This document shows, piece after piece, positions 45,574 through 57,504 of a stretch of 64,000 nt of DNA. Each line of letters opens with the position of its first letter. The stretch's first letter is position 1. The notes under the pieces are model-generated. The model did not search any database. It worked only from the letters and a program-made list of their open reading frames with translations, and was not told the origin of the DNA. The stretch is from the NCBI GenBank assembly GCA_029216955.1, contig JANAVB010016199.1:13145989-13209988 (forward strand). The letters are read 5' to 3'. The DNA comes from Iris pallida (taxonomy: Eukaryota; Streptophyta; Magnoliopsida; Asparagales; Iridaceae). The position numbers and the translations under genes are program-made.

Positions 45574-45800
45574 TGGGAGCGTCCCATGGCGTTACAGTAT
45601 TAAAGACTTGTTATTGTATCTCTATGAACGGGAGTGTCCTTTGGCATTACGATAGTAGAGACTTGTTTTTTATCTATAGGATCGGAAGCATCCTATGGCG
45701 TTATGATAGTAGAGACCTATTTTTCCGTCTTGAGATCGGGAGTGTCCCATGGCATTACGGTATTGAGATTGTCCATACCAGGAGAATCCTATGATTTTAT
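45574..45800 (+). repeat. GGGAGCGTCCCATGG tandem repeat in LTR
   Basis: Five units starting near 45574, 45630, 45684, 45738 and 45780 share GG(G)AGYGTCCYATGGCGTTAYGGTA followed by GAGAC-like words. The second LTR carries the same array at 49548-49815 and the minus-oriented LTR at 12930-13050 has a weak version. It is therefore an old LTR feature. Confidence 0.75.
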
Positions 45801-46309
45801 GGTATATCGATTCCTTCTTGATCATATGAAATCTGTAGAGTTCTTTCCATGTGATTTTTTTTGTATTTGTTATTATTTTATATTCTATCCTATCTTTTCG
45901 TGCATGTTATTTACTGTCATAATAGGCATGTTTTTTGTATCTTACTACGTTCCTCTGAGGACCTGGTGATCTTTCCAAGTGTGTATTCTTGACTTTCTGC
46001 AGGTGTTCCAGCAAAGATCGTGATCTTTTCCTTCCTATCGAAGATGTTATGCTCTTGGATCATCCTTGTTGCTTGTATTCTTTATTTTGTTATTCCTTCT
46101 TTCTAGTTAAAGTTGGTAGTAGATTTGTCTCCACCCAAATACTTGTACAAATGACAATCATATTTGATTCTATAATATCTTTATTCTTTTATTTGTGGAT
46201 GAGATTTAGTTAGCCATGATTATACTGCATTTATAGCTTACATATATTTATTATACGACTGGCATATTTACGTTCTTAGTCCTACATATTTTGGTACTGG
46301 GATGTTACA

Positions 46310-47648
46310 TATTTTTATAGTAGCCCATGCAAGTCCACGAAGAATTTGTTTGGTTACATGAATGTACCAAGCAAGCCTGTATATAGGATTAGAGTCTAGG
46401 ATCTCATCCACATCTCCTTCATTGATTTTATTTTCGAACTCTCGTTTGACTGCCTTAAATTGCATCTTACTCAATTCCTTTTCTACCGTTCTTGTGCAAT
46501 AGAGTTTAGGAAAATGACTCGTACTAGGTATATATGCTCCATTCTTTAATTACACTATTATTTGAACTCTTGTAAGTTGGATAGTATGCCTCACAACCTA
46601 GCATCCCATTGTTCTTATGACCCATTAATAAGGTATAATTGAATGACACCGATAGGTTTACCTAGCTTAAAGTTTTGGAGGTCCATTTCCCATTTGGTCA
46701 ACCAAAGCCTTAGAAAAGAAGATAGTAGGACAACTGTAGAGATACAAACACCGAACAAATCTTAGATTTTGATAAGCTTGAACTATTTATACTTTCTTTC
46801 ACAATCTCATGTACTATATTTTGGACTATCTTGACTAATGCTGCTATTATAGCCTAGTTTTGCAAGTTTATTCTTTTATCGAGCTTGTTCAAGATGTATG
46901 TTATATTGGAGACACTCACTAACATCTTGTCTAATTAGTATGATCTGATCAACCTTAGTGCACTTGGTTCGTTCTTCATATAACTATTCTACGTGGATTG
47001 AGATATAGTTGACTTAACTTATTAGATCTATACTTGGCCTCTAGACAGGACCGAACATATCGTATCGGTAAATATGAATCTACCAAAATAGGATCTCATC
47101 CTCAACTCTCTTGACAACTTTCTTTTGAACTATTCAATCCCCTTTGAACACTGTATTTGTATTTGATCATGTCTTTCTTGAACTCTTTATTGTCTTTCAC
47201 CTTCACCTATTTTGTAAAGACAAACGCTCGGGCTTTAAGGAAGATGGACATATGGGTAGTATTACGTATGGATCCCATAAGCCAATTGTATTATTACATG
47301 ATTATCTTTTGCGATTAAGGGGTATCATATGTATAACCTATGTTAAATCTTCGAAGACTAGTAAGTACTATGGAATGATTGAGGAATTATTACCTTTTTT
47401 TTGAGTTTACACAATTTGATGTTAGTGGTTAGCGAATTTAGACACTGATAGGGATGTCATGTATGCGATCATCTTTAGAATATTCTATTGATTTTATTTT
47501 TCTAGTTATTCAAAATTACCCGTTTTCGTTAAACGTCGTTCCATCTCCATCGTGTTATTGTAATAATAAAATCCATCTACCTTCTTAACCCTGCCTAACC
47601 TAGTTATTTTCTAATTTCGAGGACAAAATTCTTGTAAGTTGGGTAGAT
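46310..47648 (+). other. internal region, degenerate, with terminal polypurine tract
   Basis: No intact gene is present. The start TATTTTTATAGTAGCCCATG resembles the minus-strand start of the internal region at 57504 (TATTTTTTGGTGTCCCATG), and a following phrase, AGGATCTCAT(C)CA, is also shared. I could not match a primer-binding site to a tRNA. The end is TCGAGGACAAAATTC then AAGTTGGGTAGA. Confidence 0.65.
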
Positions 47649-50338
47649 TGTAAATCCTCGAATTTTCTCAATATATTTAATTTTATTTTTATTTTACGAC
47701 GAGTATGAATACGAAGTATTTAATTATTTTTATACAAAAGTTTTATTATTAGATTTTTCATAAATAGAGAAATAACTATTTTGTTTTGATATAATATAAG
47801 GTAGATATTTTCTATATTGTCCGAGTATAAATATGTCGTCCCAAATTTGCCAAACTTATTTTTATTATTATAGAAATTCTTTTTATTTGATATACAAGTA
47901 TAGGTACTAATTTTGAAAGCAATATTTAGATAATTTGTACTATTTGCATGCGATGTACATAAAAGTAAATTCATGTATATTTTATAAAACTTTGGTTTTA
48001 GAAAAAATTATTTGGAATTATTTTAAAGTATTTTAAATTAATTAGAAATATTTTTAATTTATAAAAATATATTTTTAATTTATTTGATGCAATCTAAATT
48101 GGGAGTAGATTTTATTAGATTAGATTTTAAATAGTTTTAAATTAAAAATAAGATTTATCTAGTTTTAAATTTGGATTTTATTTTATTGAAATAGTTTTAA
48201 ATATATTTAAATTAATGTGAGATTTATCAAGTGCGATTTAAATAGTTCCTAATCGTTATCTAATTAGGATTCCTCCACCCTATTTATAAGAGAGCCTTTC
48301 TATTGTTTTTCTCCACAAATTTTCACCACTATTGTGTGTGCACCATGTCAATGTCCACCCTCTTCGTGTCAGCCGGTGTTGGCCTCTGGTCCGACCTCGG
48401 GTGTTTTTTCAGTATCATAATTTCTCTATTTTTATCCAAAATACCTAAAATTTGTCAAAAAAATCAGCTAGTTGTAGCAACTTTGAAGAGCCATGACTCC
48501 CAAGTCGGACTCCGTTTCACCCTCTTTTTTGTTTGAACCGTATTGAGGTTAGTTTCGATAATCTATAATTTATTTTATCAAATTCGTAATATATTTTTTG
48601 TGAAATTATTTGAGTGACAGTTGTCCGAAAATTGACATGTCGCACTATTTTTGAGATTTTGGGAGATCCCGAACTCGGTTTGCGATCCGTTTGATGTTTC
48701 AGAAAGCTGGCATGATGATCTAAAGCATGAATTTTTTTAGAAATTAAATTTGAAGTTTATATTTTATTTTGGGCTAATGTATATTTATATTATTTTGTGG
48801 TATTTAAAATAAGCTTTTGACCTAAAAATATTAGTGTAGTATTTTCTACCTAATTAAATTATAGTTTTTTCCTCTAAATATGATATTCATATATTTTTAA
48901 AGTATTTTTCTACAATTATTTTAACTAATAAAAAGGTTAGTTTTCAAATTAAAACTTATTTTCAAGTATGTATTTATCTAAAATATTTTAGGGTAATAAA
49001 ATAGAGTTTTCAAGTATTATAAATATTTTTCTAGAATAGTATAAGTATCTATTTTTTACTCGAATTCTCTTCGGTTATCGTCACTGATCGCAACTTGTTG
49101 CAATCCACATCTATTGAAAATTATGTATTTCCTTATGTCGACCCAAGCTAATTGGACAGTTCTGGACTCTATGAAACAGTCTGTCCCGTTATCGGAGGCC
49201 ATCTTGTGAAGTTTTAACACCGAAGTCAATTCTATGCCATCATAGTCATCATACCACACTAGGCGCCACACCAGGCAAGTATACCTTGCCGACTTGTACA
49301 GTTTATTTCATGCATTTTCTATATTTCTATTTTTTTCTGTCATACTTGAGTATATGTTGCTTATGTCCATGTCATTGTTATCTTTTTTATTTTACGTGCA
49401 TGTATCTTATTTTTTTTTCCACGTGTCACTATTTGTTTCTTGCGAGTATATATTGTGACAGTATTTCAAGTCCTTAGTTTTCATTCAATTGAGTTGACTT
49501 GACCTGTAGTCGATATCAATTGCTAGACATTGACCTACTATAGGACTGGGAGCGTCCCGTGGCGCTATAATATTAGATACTTGTTATTGTATCTCTATGA
49601 CCGGGAGTGTCCCATTGTATTACGGTATAGAGACTTTTTTTTCCATCTCTAGGATCGGGAGCGTCCTATTGCATTACGGTACAGAGACTTTTTTTTCCAT
49701 CTCTAGGATCGGGAGCGTCCTATGGCGTTGCGATAGTAGAGACCTATTTTTCGTCTGGAGATCGGGAGTGTCCCATAGCGTTACAGTGTTGAGATTGTCC
49801 ATACTAGGAGCATCCTATGGTGTTATGGTATATCGATTCCTTCTTAATCATATGATATATGTAGAGTTCTTTCCATGTGATATTTTTCTTGTACTTGTTG
49901 TTATTTTGAGTTTTATACCGTCTTTCCGTACATGTTATTTACTGTCATAGTAGGCATATTTTTCTGCATCTTGCTAGATTCCTCTGAGGACTTGATGATC
50001 TCTCCAGGTGTGTGTTCTTGACTTTCCGTAGGAGTTCCAGCCAAGATCGTGATCTTCTCCTTTATATCGAAGATGACATGCTCTTGGATTATCCTTGCTG
50101 CTTGTATTCTTTATTTTGATATTCCTTCTTTCTAATTAAAGTTGGCAGTGGATTTGTCTCCACCCATCTACTTGTACAAATGACAATCATATTTGATTCT
50201 ATAATATCTTTATTCTTTGATTTGTGGATGAGATTTAGTTAGCCATGATTATACTGCATTTACAGCTTACGTATATTTATTCTATGGCTGGCATGTTCAC
50301 ATTCTTAGTCCTATGTATTTTAGGACTAGGGCATAACA
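47649..50338 (+). repeat. 3' LTR of non-autonomous element
   Basis: It begins TGTAAATCCTCG and ends GGGCATAACA. It is collinear with the 5' LTR through the shared TATA box, the GGGAGCGTCC array and the GATCGTGATCTTCTCC-like region. Confidence 0.85.
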
Positions 50339-51141
50339 GGTATCTATATAGGTAAATAGACACACACAACATACATGTATGACACTCACAAAAATTCCAA
50401 AAACCAAACACTTGGTGTGCATCACCCTCGTATCCCATTAATCTACGATACTCTTGTGATACGCCCAGATACCTATACCAAACCCTGTCTGAATCTATCC
50501 AAATTACATGAGCATGCCTATAACATAAATTAGAGCCTAATTAGAGCAATACATGGCTAATGCAATGTGTTATGAAGAATTGGATATGTGTGCAACAAGT
50601 GTCGGAGGGAAAATCCTCCAAAATAACTCCGTGTCCTACCGTTTCACGATACGGCCTACTCGTATCAAATTGTGGACATGGATCTGAACACATACAACAA
50701 AATCTAGTCTAAACAGATCTAGATTACCAAATGACAAACATTTGGTGCACCAATCTCAAAATTCTCCCAAAATTGGTACAAATTTTAATATAACTTTCTC
50801 ATAAGGGCCATTAGAGCCTAATTCTTCCTTTTATAGGTAGTCCTAGTCTATGGATGAATTCCTAAGGGTCAAATTGCATAATCACAATCTAATTAAAAGA
50901 GAAATTGAGATATATACATATTAAGAGATGGGTTCATAATACAAAGCCAAATGGATATGATCCGGACACGAACTCCTAGAAATTGGCCTTATCTTTTATT
51001 TCTTCTAGCCATCCAGCTCCTAGGCTCCTCCAAATGATGAGAATAAAGAGAATGGAAGAGAATTGGAGTGGAATTGGTGGGGGGGGATTGATCAATTTGG
51101 GAAAGAACACCAAATTGGAATAAAATGGCACAAAATAAAAT

Positions 51142-51192
<51 letters not shown>

Positions 51193-51440
51193 CCTCTATA
51201 TGGCCGACCACATGTGGTCTAATTGGGCATAGTCTAAAGTGTTGGTCCATGTGTCATACCAATCTAATTGTTGGGCTGTAGCTAGTGTCATGTCTAGTCT
51301 AATTGGTCTAAACACAAGTCTAGCAAATAGGCTAGCCCACTAACCATAATAACTAACACATAATAAATAAGTAATATGCGCAAAGTATATATAATATGAA
51401 TTCACAAAATTACCCCTAGTTGGAAAAGTGGGCAGTGACA
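50339..51440 (-). repeat. 3' LTR part of a Tekay-like element, interrupted on the left
   Basis: On the minus strand the LTR starts TGTCACTGCCCACTTTTCC at 51440, right after a purine-rich GGGGGTAGACT. The left part is interrupted by the element at 43678-50338; the sequence before 43678 presumably continues this LTR, with no clear outer end. Confidence 0.65.
51144..51189. repeat. (GA)n microsatellite
   Basis: About 23 GA units inside the LTR. Confidence 0.95.
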
Positions 51441-51528
51441 AGTCTACCCCCTTAAAATAATTTTGTCCTCGAAATTAAAAGACTAAACTAGCACAATAAC
51501 ACAATCAGAACAAAAGACGATCAATACC

Positions 51529-51783
51529 TCATGGCTCGAAAAGATGAGGGTACCGCTCGCACATATCGTCCTCCCTCTCCCAGGTAGACTCACCCGGAGA
51601 GTGATGCCTCCATGCGATGCTTACCAAGGGAATAACCTGGTTCCGGAGCACCTTCTTCCGACGATCCAGAATCTCTACTGGCTACTCAGTATAGCTGAGA
51701 GTCGACCCCACCTCTATCTCGGAGTGGTCCAATACGTGACTAGGATCCCCCATGTACCGTCTCAGTTGTGACATGTACAACAT
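51529..51783 (-). pseudogene. chromodomain at the end of a Tekay-like integrase
   Basis: The minus-strand frame reads MLYMSQLRRYMGDPSHVL, then a stop, then VEILDRRKKVLRNQVIPLV and WRHHSPGESTWEREDDM followed by RYPHLF. The I-L-D start, the aromatic W and the E-x-TWE-x-E-x-x-M-x-x-x-YPHLF ending are typical of chromodomains that target chromovirus integration. One in-frame TAG interrupts it. Confidence 0.82.
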
Positions 51784-52177
51784 GTTATGAGCTCCCTCTA
51801 GTATAGGCGGCAAGTCTAATCGGTAGGCTACAGCACCGACCCTCTCAAGGATACTGAAAGGTTCGATGAAAAGCAGACTAAGCTTCCCTCATCTACCAAA
51901 GTGAATCGTATCCCGTGTCGATGAAATCCTCAGAAACACCAGATCGCCAATCTATCACAAAACAAAACCTTAAAACTTAACCCACAAAAAACAACCATAA
52001 TTAAACAAAAACACCAAATTCTAAACTATACCTCAAACTCCAAGGGTCTCCGGTGGCTGCGGCCCAATACCGCTGTCTATCCTGTGCCACCCGAAGTCCA
52101 TCTCTAATCAGTTTAAACTTCTCCACTGTATTCATAACCATCTCTAGACCTAGCAAAGCTCTCTCACCAGTATCTTT

Positions 52178-53140
52178 CTAATATAAGGTAGTGCGACACC
52201 TCCGACCATATAGAGCCTCAAATGGTGACATCTCTATACTAGCTTGGTAGTTGTTGTAAGCAAATTCTACCAAATGGAGATGGTCCCCCCAAGATCCCCC
52301 AAAATTTAGCGCACAGGTGCAAAGCATATCCTTGAGAGTCTGAATAGTCCTCTTTGACTGCCCATCTGTCTGAGGATGATATGTAGTACTAAACTTGAGC
52401 TGAGTACCCAAGCTAGCCTCCAAACTCCTCCATAAATGATAAATGAAACGACTATCCCGATCTAAGACTATGCTCACAGGAACCCCGTGCAACCTGACGA
52501 TCTGCCTCACATATACCTCTGCCAGCTTCTCCATAGGCAAACCCATCTTGTAATGCTAAAGTGGACCAATTTGGTCAACCTATCAATGATGACCCAAATT
52601 GCGTCTTTCCTCCTGGAGATCGTGGAAGTTCGGACACAAAATCTATAGTATTGTGTTTCCATTTCCACTCTAGAATGGATAATAGCTGAAGCAATCCACC
52701 TGGCCTCTGCCTCTCTTCTTTCACCTTCTGGCATACTAAGCATCTGGATACAAATTGTGCCATCTCCAGCTTCTTGCCATACCACCACATGTGCTCTCTC
52801 AGATCTCTATATATCTTGTTGGCACCAGGATACATAAAATATTGAGAGCGATGTACTTCCTGAAGTAGCTCCTCGTATAGCTCCCTACTAGGTACACACA
52901 ATCTATCACCGTTCCTAAAGGAACCGTCCTCAGCAATAGTAAAATCATCCAACAATCATGCCTCAACCTGTTCTTTGATGCTCCTCAGAGTCACATCCTC
53001 ATACTTTGCCAACTTGATCATGTCCATCAGCTTTGACTGAATCTGCAAGCCTCACATCTACATCTCAATCCCAGGAACCACTACCTCGATACCTAAGCTC
53101 TCCAGATCTGCCAATAAGTGACGGTCTACTGTCAAGTACA
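52178..53140 (-). pseudogene. integrase of a Tekay-like chromovirus, frameshifted, catalytic Glu changed
   Basis: Reading the minus strand from 53140: an RNase H-integrase linker (LLADLESLGIEVV), zinc-binding region (EVHRSQYFMYPG ... SRCLVCQKVK), then the core with NTIDFVSELPRSPGG, VIIDRLTKLVHF, VSIVLDRDSRFIYHLWRSL, YHPQTDGQSKRTIQTL and EFAYNNYQASIEMSPFEALYGRRC. Three frames are needed, so there are frameshifts near 52590 and 52540. The second His of the zinc motif is Tyr, and the catalytic Glu of GQSERT is Lys. The rest of pol would lie right of 53140, where the next LTR begins, and is missing. Confidence 0.88.
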
Positions 53141-53149
53141 TAGCTATCG

Positions 53150-56099
53150 GATACTCTAAAATATGTAGGACTAGGAGACCATATACATGCTAGCTATGTA
53201 TCGAGTGGACTCCAGCCATGCTCGAATTTATATAAGCTATCTAGGCATTCTAATTTTATCTATCAAACAACTATAAATCTATCTACCTTAATCCACAGAA
53301 TAAGTAAATCAGGAATGAACATTATATATTATGGTCTACAGCCCAATAACATACATGTTCGATTAGACCCGAAGAATGACATGGGTCTATAAAACTAAGC
53401 TAAGAACAGGGTATAAATAAGGATAAAAATGAAAGCATGATAAGATACCTAAGTCGATATAGCAATAGCTCCATGATCAGTGGACCAGCTCTGTATGACT
53501 ACTACTTGGAGATATCACCAGGTCCTCAAAGGACATTGTAAGGTACAAAAAATGCCAATATAACAGTATAGAAAATATCTATGAAATAAAAGGGTAACTA
53601 CCATAACCATCTAAGTAAAAATATATAGTCGAGGATAATCCGAATACTAGGACCAGCCGTACATGCAATCACCTATAGCACCGTGTTGTGATATCGATAG
53701 GCGAACAATCAATCAATACCATAGCTCTGCTACAGAGACCATGTCAATAAACAAGTAAACATGCTCCACACATGAAAGCATGACCACAAGTTTAGACGGT
53801 CGGATATTTCGGTAGAGTCCTCCCTACCCTATGCTCTAAAACTAACTAGTCGAGTCACGTGAAGTCAAGTAAATCTCATAAACAAGTAGCAAGTCATACA
53901 TGCTATCACAAAGTCCATAACCATGAATATCTCATGTCAGACTCCGTATCATATCATCATCATCCATCGTGTTCGTGTCCCGTGGTCCATCATGTCAATG
54001 AACACAAATATGAAATATCGCAATGCCTAATGTCGATATACTATCAATAAAATGATATCGACATCTGAATATGATACAGACGGTACATACCGACCAATCC
54101 TACATCATGACAATCTTGAATGATAATAATGCAATAATAAAAAATGAAAAGACCATAAACCGTAATGGCATGGTACACTTGCCTGTAAACTCTCTCTGCG
54201 TATTTGTCCGACCAACTCAAAAGTCCTCGCTACTTCCGTCAGGTATGCCGATAATAAATATTCTACTATTAATAATACACTAATAACTTACTATATATGG
54301 ACTTACCATATATAGACCTTAATAATATATTTATACCAAAACTAGTCATATTGACTACTCTACTTAATATAACATATATAGTATTAAATCTACCTATAAA
54401 AATAATATGTTATTAACATAAAAAATATCACTTTTAATTATGGAAAATATTTATAAATATTCTATAGTAATAATTAATATATTTTATTTATAGAAAAATA
54501 TGTACACAAGCCTTATATTGATTCTATATCAATATGCATAGACTTGTTCCATGGTTTGGCTCCCGAAACGACAAATTATTAATAAATATTAATTCTTAAA
54601 AAATACTATTAATTATGTAAAAGTAGGTTTTCTTATCAAAACATGCGCAAAAATTAATTTGGTAATGGTATACGAAGTTTCAAATCAATTGGACACGTAG
54701 AACTCATAGATTTTGGTATTTTGATATTACGGTAAAATATTCGTATTTTTAATAAATAGAAAACAAAACAAAGATGCTGCAAAAATATATGCATTGAAAA
54801 TCTTAGTAAGTCTAGGTTCTTAACAAAAATATGGGAAGGATCGAAGTGGTTCAGAACTCGCCAAAAACTTGCAAACAACGGAACTAGTCTATTCTGGACA
54901 CCTTTTCGTAGAACGGACGCCTCGAACAAAATATTTGGAACTGTGTGTGTGGACATTTGGACAAAAAAATAGACATAGAGATCTTTCCATTAGTTTTGGA
55001 ACTCTGTGGGTGGACAAACCTATTACAAAACAACGTACCCACTGTGACAAATTCAGACTTGGTTTTAAAACTTTAGGTGACTTCTAAAATTTTCTCCTCC
55101 TCACAAAGTTGTCATGGCTCTTTGAGGCTTCCAAGGTTTATAGAGGGTCACGTTATCTTTGCAATGAATATTTGTGGAGCATCACGGAAGGTCGAAAAGG
55201 GGTCAAAACTGTCGGTACGCCATAAGGTGCTATCGGCGGCCGAGGCTGGGATGGAATTTCATGATTGAACATTTTTTTGCGAAAGGGGGGGATGTGGCAA
55301 CTGAAATATTAGATTAAATTATAAAGTTTGAGGCTTATATATGTTAGAGTTTGTCTAAGAAAGATTTTAGGAAAGTTTGGTAAGATTTGGTTGCACAATT
55401 TGAAATATATGCATATTTGAATCAACGGGTAATTAATGGGTTTCCTAATTAAGAAAGTCGATAGTGGGTTGTTTGATTGAGTCAAAGATACAAGGATTTG
55501 TGGCACGTAGCTGCACTTAATTTGAACTAAATCAATCTAATATGGTTTCGCTATGGGTTGGCAACCTAGTATGGTCCCTACTAAGTTGGGTTGACTAGGA
55601 TTAAGTCCCAAAAATAATTCTAACTAATTCTAACCCCGAAACTGCACTATATGGGCCTTATGTGCTATTAAAAATAATTAGCACATAAAAACTCAATTGA
55701 GTGGCACACCATTGGCATGTGCGTAGTAGGCTCAAAATGGATCAAAACTATGTATTGGGTCAAATGATTCGGATCAGAGTTGGACCTTAATTGCTATTTG
55801 GAAAACTAGTCAAATTTTACGATAGAGACTAAAATGACTATTTTACCCCTAAAGTTGTACATGAGAAATATAGCACAAGAGAACATGTTTGGATGGGACA
55901 CGATATATCAAACGAAAGGTGGACTTGTCTAAAATTCAAATATGGAATTAGATTTGAGAAATCGATAGTTGTTGTGCTTCAAAAATTAAAGCTACGACAA
56001 AGTACTACTATAATCATTATTGACTTTATAATATATTTTTATATTAAATATCCATATAAAAATAATTAAAAATATTATAAAAAAATTAGGGGACTTACA
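53150..56099 (-). repeat. 3' LTR (left copy)
   Basis: It is collinear with 57505-60464, starting from AAAATATG..GGACTAGGAGACC and continuing through the GACTTGTTCCATGGTTTGG and CGGCGGCCGAGGCT regions to ACTTACA. The first dozen bases are altered relative to the right copy. Confidence 0.85.
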
Positions 56100-56179
56100 A
56101 CTACCCACCTTAGAAAATTTTGTCCTCGAAATTAAAATAACATTAACATGCAAAAATCTATAACGCAAGATTAAATAAG

Positions 56180-56428
56180 CTAAAACTTACCATAATCCGC
56201 AAATAGATGGGGATATCGCTCCCGCATGGAATCTTCTTGCTCCCAAGTAAATTCTTCTGGAGAATGATGCTTCCATGCAACCCAAACGAATCTAATCGTC
56301 TGTCCTCTAAGCGGCTTCTCACTAGTATCCAAGATACTAAACGGCTGTTCCTCGTATAGTAGATTGGGTCCCACTATGATCTCAGAATTGTCGACCACAT
56401 GGCTGGGATCAGTAACATACTTTCTCAA
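56180..56428 (-). pseudogene. chromodomain fragment of a chromovirus integrase
   Basis: The frame, MRKYVTDPSHVVDNSEIIVG..., contains FSILDTSEKPLRGQTIRFV, VAWKHHSPEEFTWEQEDSM and RYPHLFADYG, parallel to 51529-51783 and typical of chromodomains. It ends about 80 bases before the polypurine tract, the normal place. Upstream integrase is absent, so it cannot make a full protein. It is more intact than the copy at 51529, having no internal stop. Confidence 0.85.
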
Positions 56429-57504
56429 CTACGAGACATGGAATAAATCCTGTACTCCCTCTAAGGATGGGGTAATGCAAGACGATATGTCACTTCTCTA
56501 ACACGCTCTATATTACCAAAGGGTTACAAATCTAGAGGTAAGGCTTCTAACTTGTCTTTTACACCTTTATCTATGACTAACCATAGAAAATTCATAATTC
56601 CTCCGTAACTTTATCAATCCTTATACTCTATACTATATTCCTATAAGTTCTATAGTAGTTCAATTAGTGATCCACTCCTACCTATAAGCAATCTATACAA
56701 TCCTTACAAGTAAGCCTAACCATTGATACCTATCTGCGAGGTAAAGGTCGAGGCTGAACTAGATGGCTACATAAACCTATTGGTCATCCTTCTAGTCCTT
56801 TCCTTTTATAGGTCATTTCAAGACTAGCCTTACCATGTATAGAGATGATCGTCCATTCTACTTAGATCTTCTTACTCTATCTAATACACTTAGATTACTA
56901 ACCATGTTTACACTATCGTCAGACAATAATTCCTCTAGTACTTCTAATCTAAGCCCTATCTTAGGCTAAATATAGCAAGATTTAGTCTCTTAATCCTAGG
57001 GTTACTGGTTAGGGTCAGGCCTTGTACTGTACTATATCCTAACTTATTCCTTGGGAAAGCATATATGAAATTCTACCCACCTTAGTTATTCACCTTTTCT
57101 TGTAAAGCATGGATTCCTATCTTCTTCAAATAAAATTTAGACAATAATGATTCTGCACAGTCTATTTATTTGAGACATCTATCCAAACCCTTACTAACGT
57201 AGATAACTAATTCCCTTTTGAAACACTCCTATCAACTACGTTATATCAAATGATGGAATATATTGAAATATTTCATGAAGTACGAGTATTCCTCCTGAAA
57301 TAGGAAGAGACGAGAGTCCAAGACAAGGAATTCAAGAAGGATGATCGACTTCAATTATGAGTTTCAAAGGCATGGATAAAAAGAAAAGGATTTTCAAAGC
57401 AATTATGGATTGAGATCCTAATACAATATTCTATTGCAGGCTCGTTTGACATAGTAACGTAACCGAAACGATATGCTCTGACCTACATGGGACACCAAAA
57501 AATA
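56429..57504 (-). other. degenerate internal region between chromodomain and 5' LTR
   Basis: About 1.1 kb without recognised coding. On the minus strand its start is TATTTTTTGGTGTCCCATG, related to 46310. This part replaces the several kilobases of gag-pol a complete element would have. Confidence 0.6.

Larger units (their letters stand above)
43678..46309 (+). repeat. 5' LTR of non-autonomous element
   Basis: It begins TGTAACCCCCCT and ends GGGATGTTACA, matching 47649-50338 in collinear order. A TATTTATA box lies at 44318-44325. A block of 54-60 bp repeats with GGGAGCGTCCCATGG cores lies at 45574-45800. Confidence 0.85.
43678..50338 (+). mobile_element. non-autonomous chromovirus-derived LTR element
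   Basis: Two direct LTRs of 2632 and 2690 bp (TGTAA...ACA) flank a short 1339 bp internal region. The flanking pentamers GGAAT (43673-43677) and GGTAT (50339-50343) differ by one base, a probable target-site duplication. No pol motif is readable, but the internal region ends with TTTCGAGGACAAAATTCTTG then a purine-rich AAGTTGGGTAGA, the usual end of plant gypsy pol. Its first 150 bases are similar to those of the minus-oriented element at 56100-57504, so both belong to one family that has lost most of pol. Confidence 0.8.

Noticed and set aside
46268..46474. 68-codon minus-strand frame with a protein-like look
   Set aside because: It crosses the LTR-internal boundary in the wrong orientation for the element and I recognise no family.
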